From DASQFQ01 sp035633075 (GTDB taxonomy: Bacteria > Actinomycetota > Thermoleophilia > Solirubrobacterales > Solirubrobacteraceae): 12,782 bases of DNA. Position 1 is the first letter of the stretch, and every line of letters begins with the position of its first letter. This document shows positions 12,276 through 12,782 of the stretch, in pieces. The position numbers and the translations under genes were made by a program. The stretch covers positions 1-12,782 of the forward strand of contig DASQFQ010000312.1 in NCBI GenBank assembly GCA_035633075.1, given 5' to 3'. The notes under the pieces were generated by a model that ran no database searches, was not told the DNA's origin, and worked only from the letters and a program-made list of their open reading frames with translations.

Positions 12276-12782
12276 CTAGAACGCGCCGCGCCGCAACAGC
12301 ACGGCGGGCACGGTCTTGACCAGGATCGTGAGGTCGAGGCCGACCGACCACCGCTCGAGGTAGAGGAAGTCGAGCCGGACGAGGTCGTCGAAGTCCAGCT
12401 CGGAGCGGCCCGAGACCTGCCACAGGCCGGTGATCCCCGGCAGCACGAGGTAGCGCTTCTTGTGCCAGTTCTCGAGTTGGTCGTAGTCGCGCTGCGGGAG
12501 CGGGCGCGGGCCCACGAGCGACATCTGGCCCCCCAGCACGTTGAGCAGCTGCGGCAGCTCGTCGAGCGAGTAGCGGCGCAGGAAGCGGCCGACGCGGGTC
12601 ATGCGCGGGTCGTCGCGGATCTTGAACAGTGCGCCCGAGGTCTCGTTGAGCGACTCGATGTCGGCCTGCATCTGGTCGGCGTCGCTGCGCATCGTGCGGA
12701 ACTTGAAGCAGGCGAAGGGCCGGCCGCCGACGCCCGGGCGCACCGAGCGGTACAGCATCGGGCCGCGCGAGGAGATGAACAC
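12276..12782 (-). CDS. Polyprenyl-phosphate sugar-1-phosphate transferase (bacterial sugar transferase family), N-terminus cut by window edge
   Basis: The 168 visible residues are the conserved catalytic core; the gene continues past the right edge, so the membrane helices usually found upstream are not seen and the first visible codon (GTG) should not be taken as the start. Signature segments in order: RPGVGGRPFACFKFRTM, RMTRVGRFLRRYSLDELPQL, LNVLGGQMSLVGPRPLP, KKRYLVLPGITGLWQVSGRS, DLVRLDFLYLERWSVGLDL and a C-terminal helix ILVKTVPAVLLRR. This matches the WcaJ/RfbP/ExoY family, which moves a sugar-1-phosphate from UDP-sugar to undecaprenyl phosphate and so starts glycan assembly at the inner membrane face. 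It is encoded opposite to the GT operon and therefore under separate control. The sugar is not predictable from the core alone. Confidence 0.94.
   Translation of the reverse strand: MFISSRGPMLYRSVRPGVGGRPFACFKFRTMRSDADQMQADIESLNETSGALFKIRDDPRMTRVGRFLRRYSLDELPQLLNVLGGQMSLVGPRPLPQRDYDQLENWHKKRYLVLPGITGLWQVSGRSELDFDDLVRLDFLYLERWSVGLDLTILVKTVPAVLLRRGAF

Noticed and set aside
1..12782. Search for tRNA, rRNA, CRISPR arrays, transposase genes, terminal inverted repeats and attachment sites
   Set aside because: No cloverleaf, rRNA-like segment, regularly spaced repeat, transposase or integrase motif was found on reading both strands; non-coding gaps are all near or below 110 bp.

Overview
The window is about 12.8 kb of very GC-rich DNA (roughly 75% by eye). 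It is almost fully coding, uses GTG starts freely, packs genes tightly, and has long antisense open frames as expected at this GC. This fits a high-GC actinobacterium. The style of the glycosyltransferases and of the small secreted protein suggests Thermoleophilia/Solirubrobacterales, but that is inference; there is no rRNA or other marker. I found no tRNA, rRNA, CRISPR array, insertion sequence or prophage gene.

The content is a surface-polysaccharide (glycan) locus of twelve genes. Left block, minus strand: a GT4 glycosyltransferase (579-1730) followed by an NAD-dependent sugar-nucleotide epimerase that runs off the left edge (1-567). From nearly the same point, a five-gene operon runs right on the plus strand: a two-domain GT-A glycosyltransferase fusion (1729-3384), two GT4 enzymes (3381-4556 and 4553-5638), a small secreted, membrane-anchored protein of unknown function (5640-6200), and an O-antigen ligase/polymerase-like membrane protein with a TPR tail (6175-8286). 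Neighbouring genes in this operon overlap by 4, 4 and 26 bp or are 1 bp apart, so they are probably co-transcribed and translationally coupled.

The operon meets an HD-GYP cyclic-di-GMP phosphodiesterase (8283-9599, minus), and both genes use one CTAG as stop codon. Then come a SAM methyltransferase (9708-10325, minus), a divergent compact GT4 (10404-11327, plus), a UlaG-like metallo-beta-lactamase-fold hydrolase (11436-12191, plus) and, cut by the right edge, a polyprenyl-phosphate sugar-1-phosphate transferase (12276-12782, minus).

A likely pathway: the sugar-1-phosphate transferase loads the first sugar on undecaprenyl phosphate, the GTs extend it with sugars partly supplied by the epimerase, the methyltransferase may decorate it, and the Wzy_C-type protein polymerises it or ligates it to an acceptor. 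The HD-GYP protein could link production to c-di-GMP. No flippase (Wzx) or chain-length protein is visible; they may lie outside.

The most unusual points are the fusion of a GT2 domain to a DUF707-like GT-A domain, the unknown anchored protein overlapping the ligase gene (a possible acceptor or partner), a base-composition mosaic inside the third operon gene, and start or stop codons shared through CATG and CTAG palindromes.
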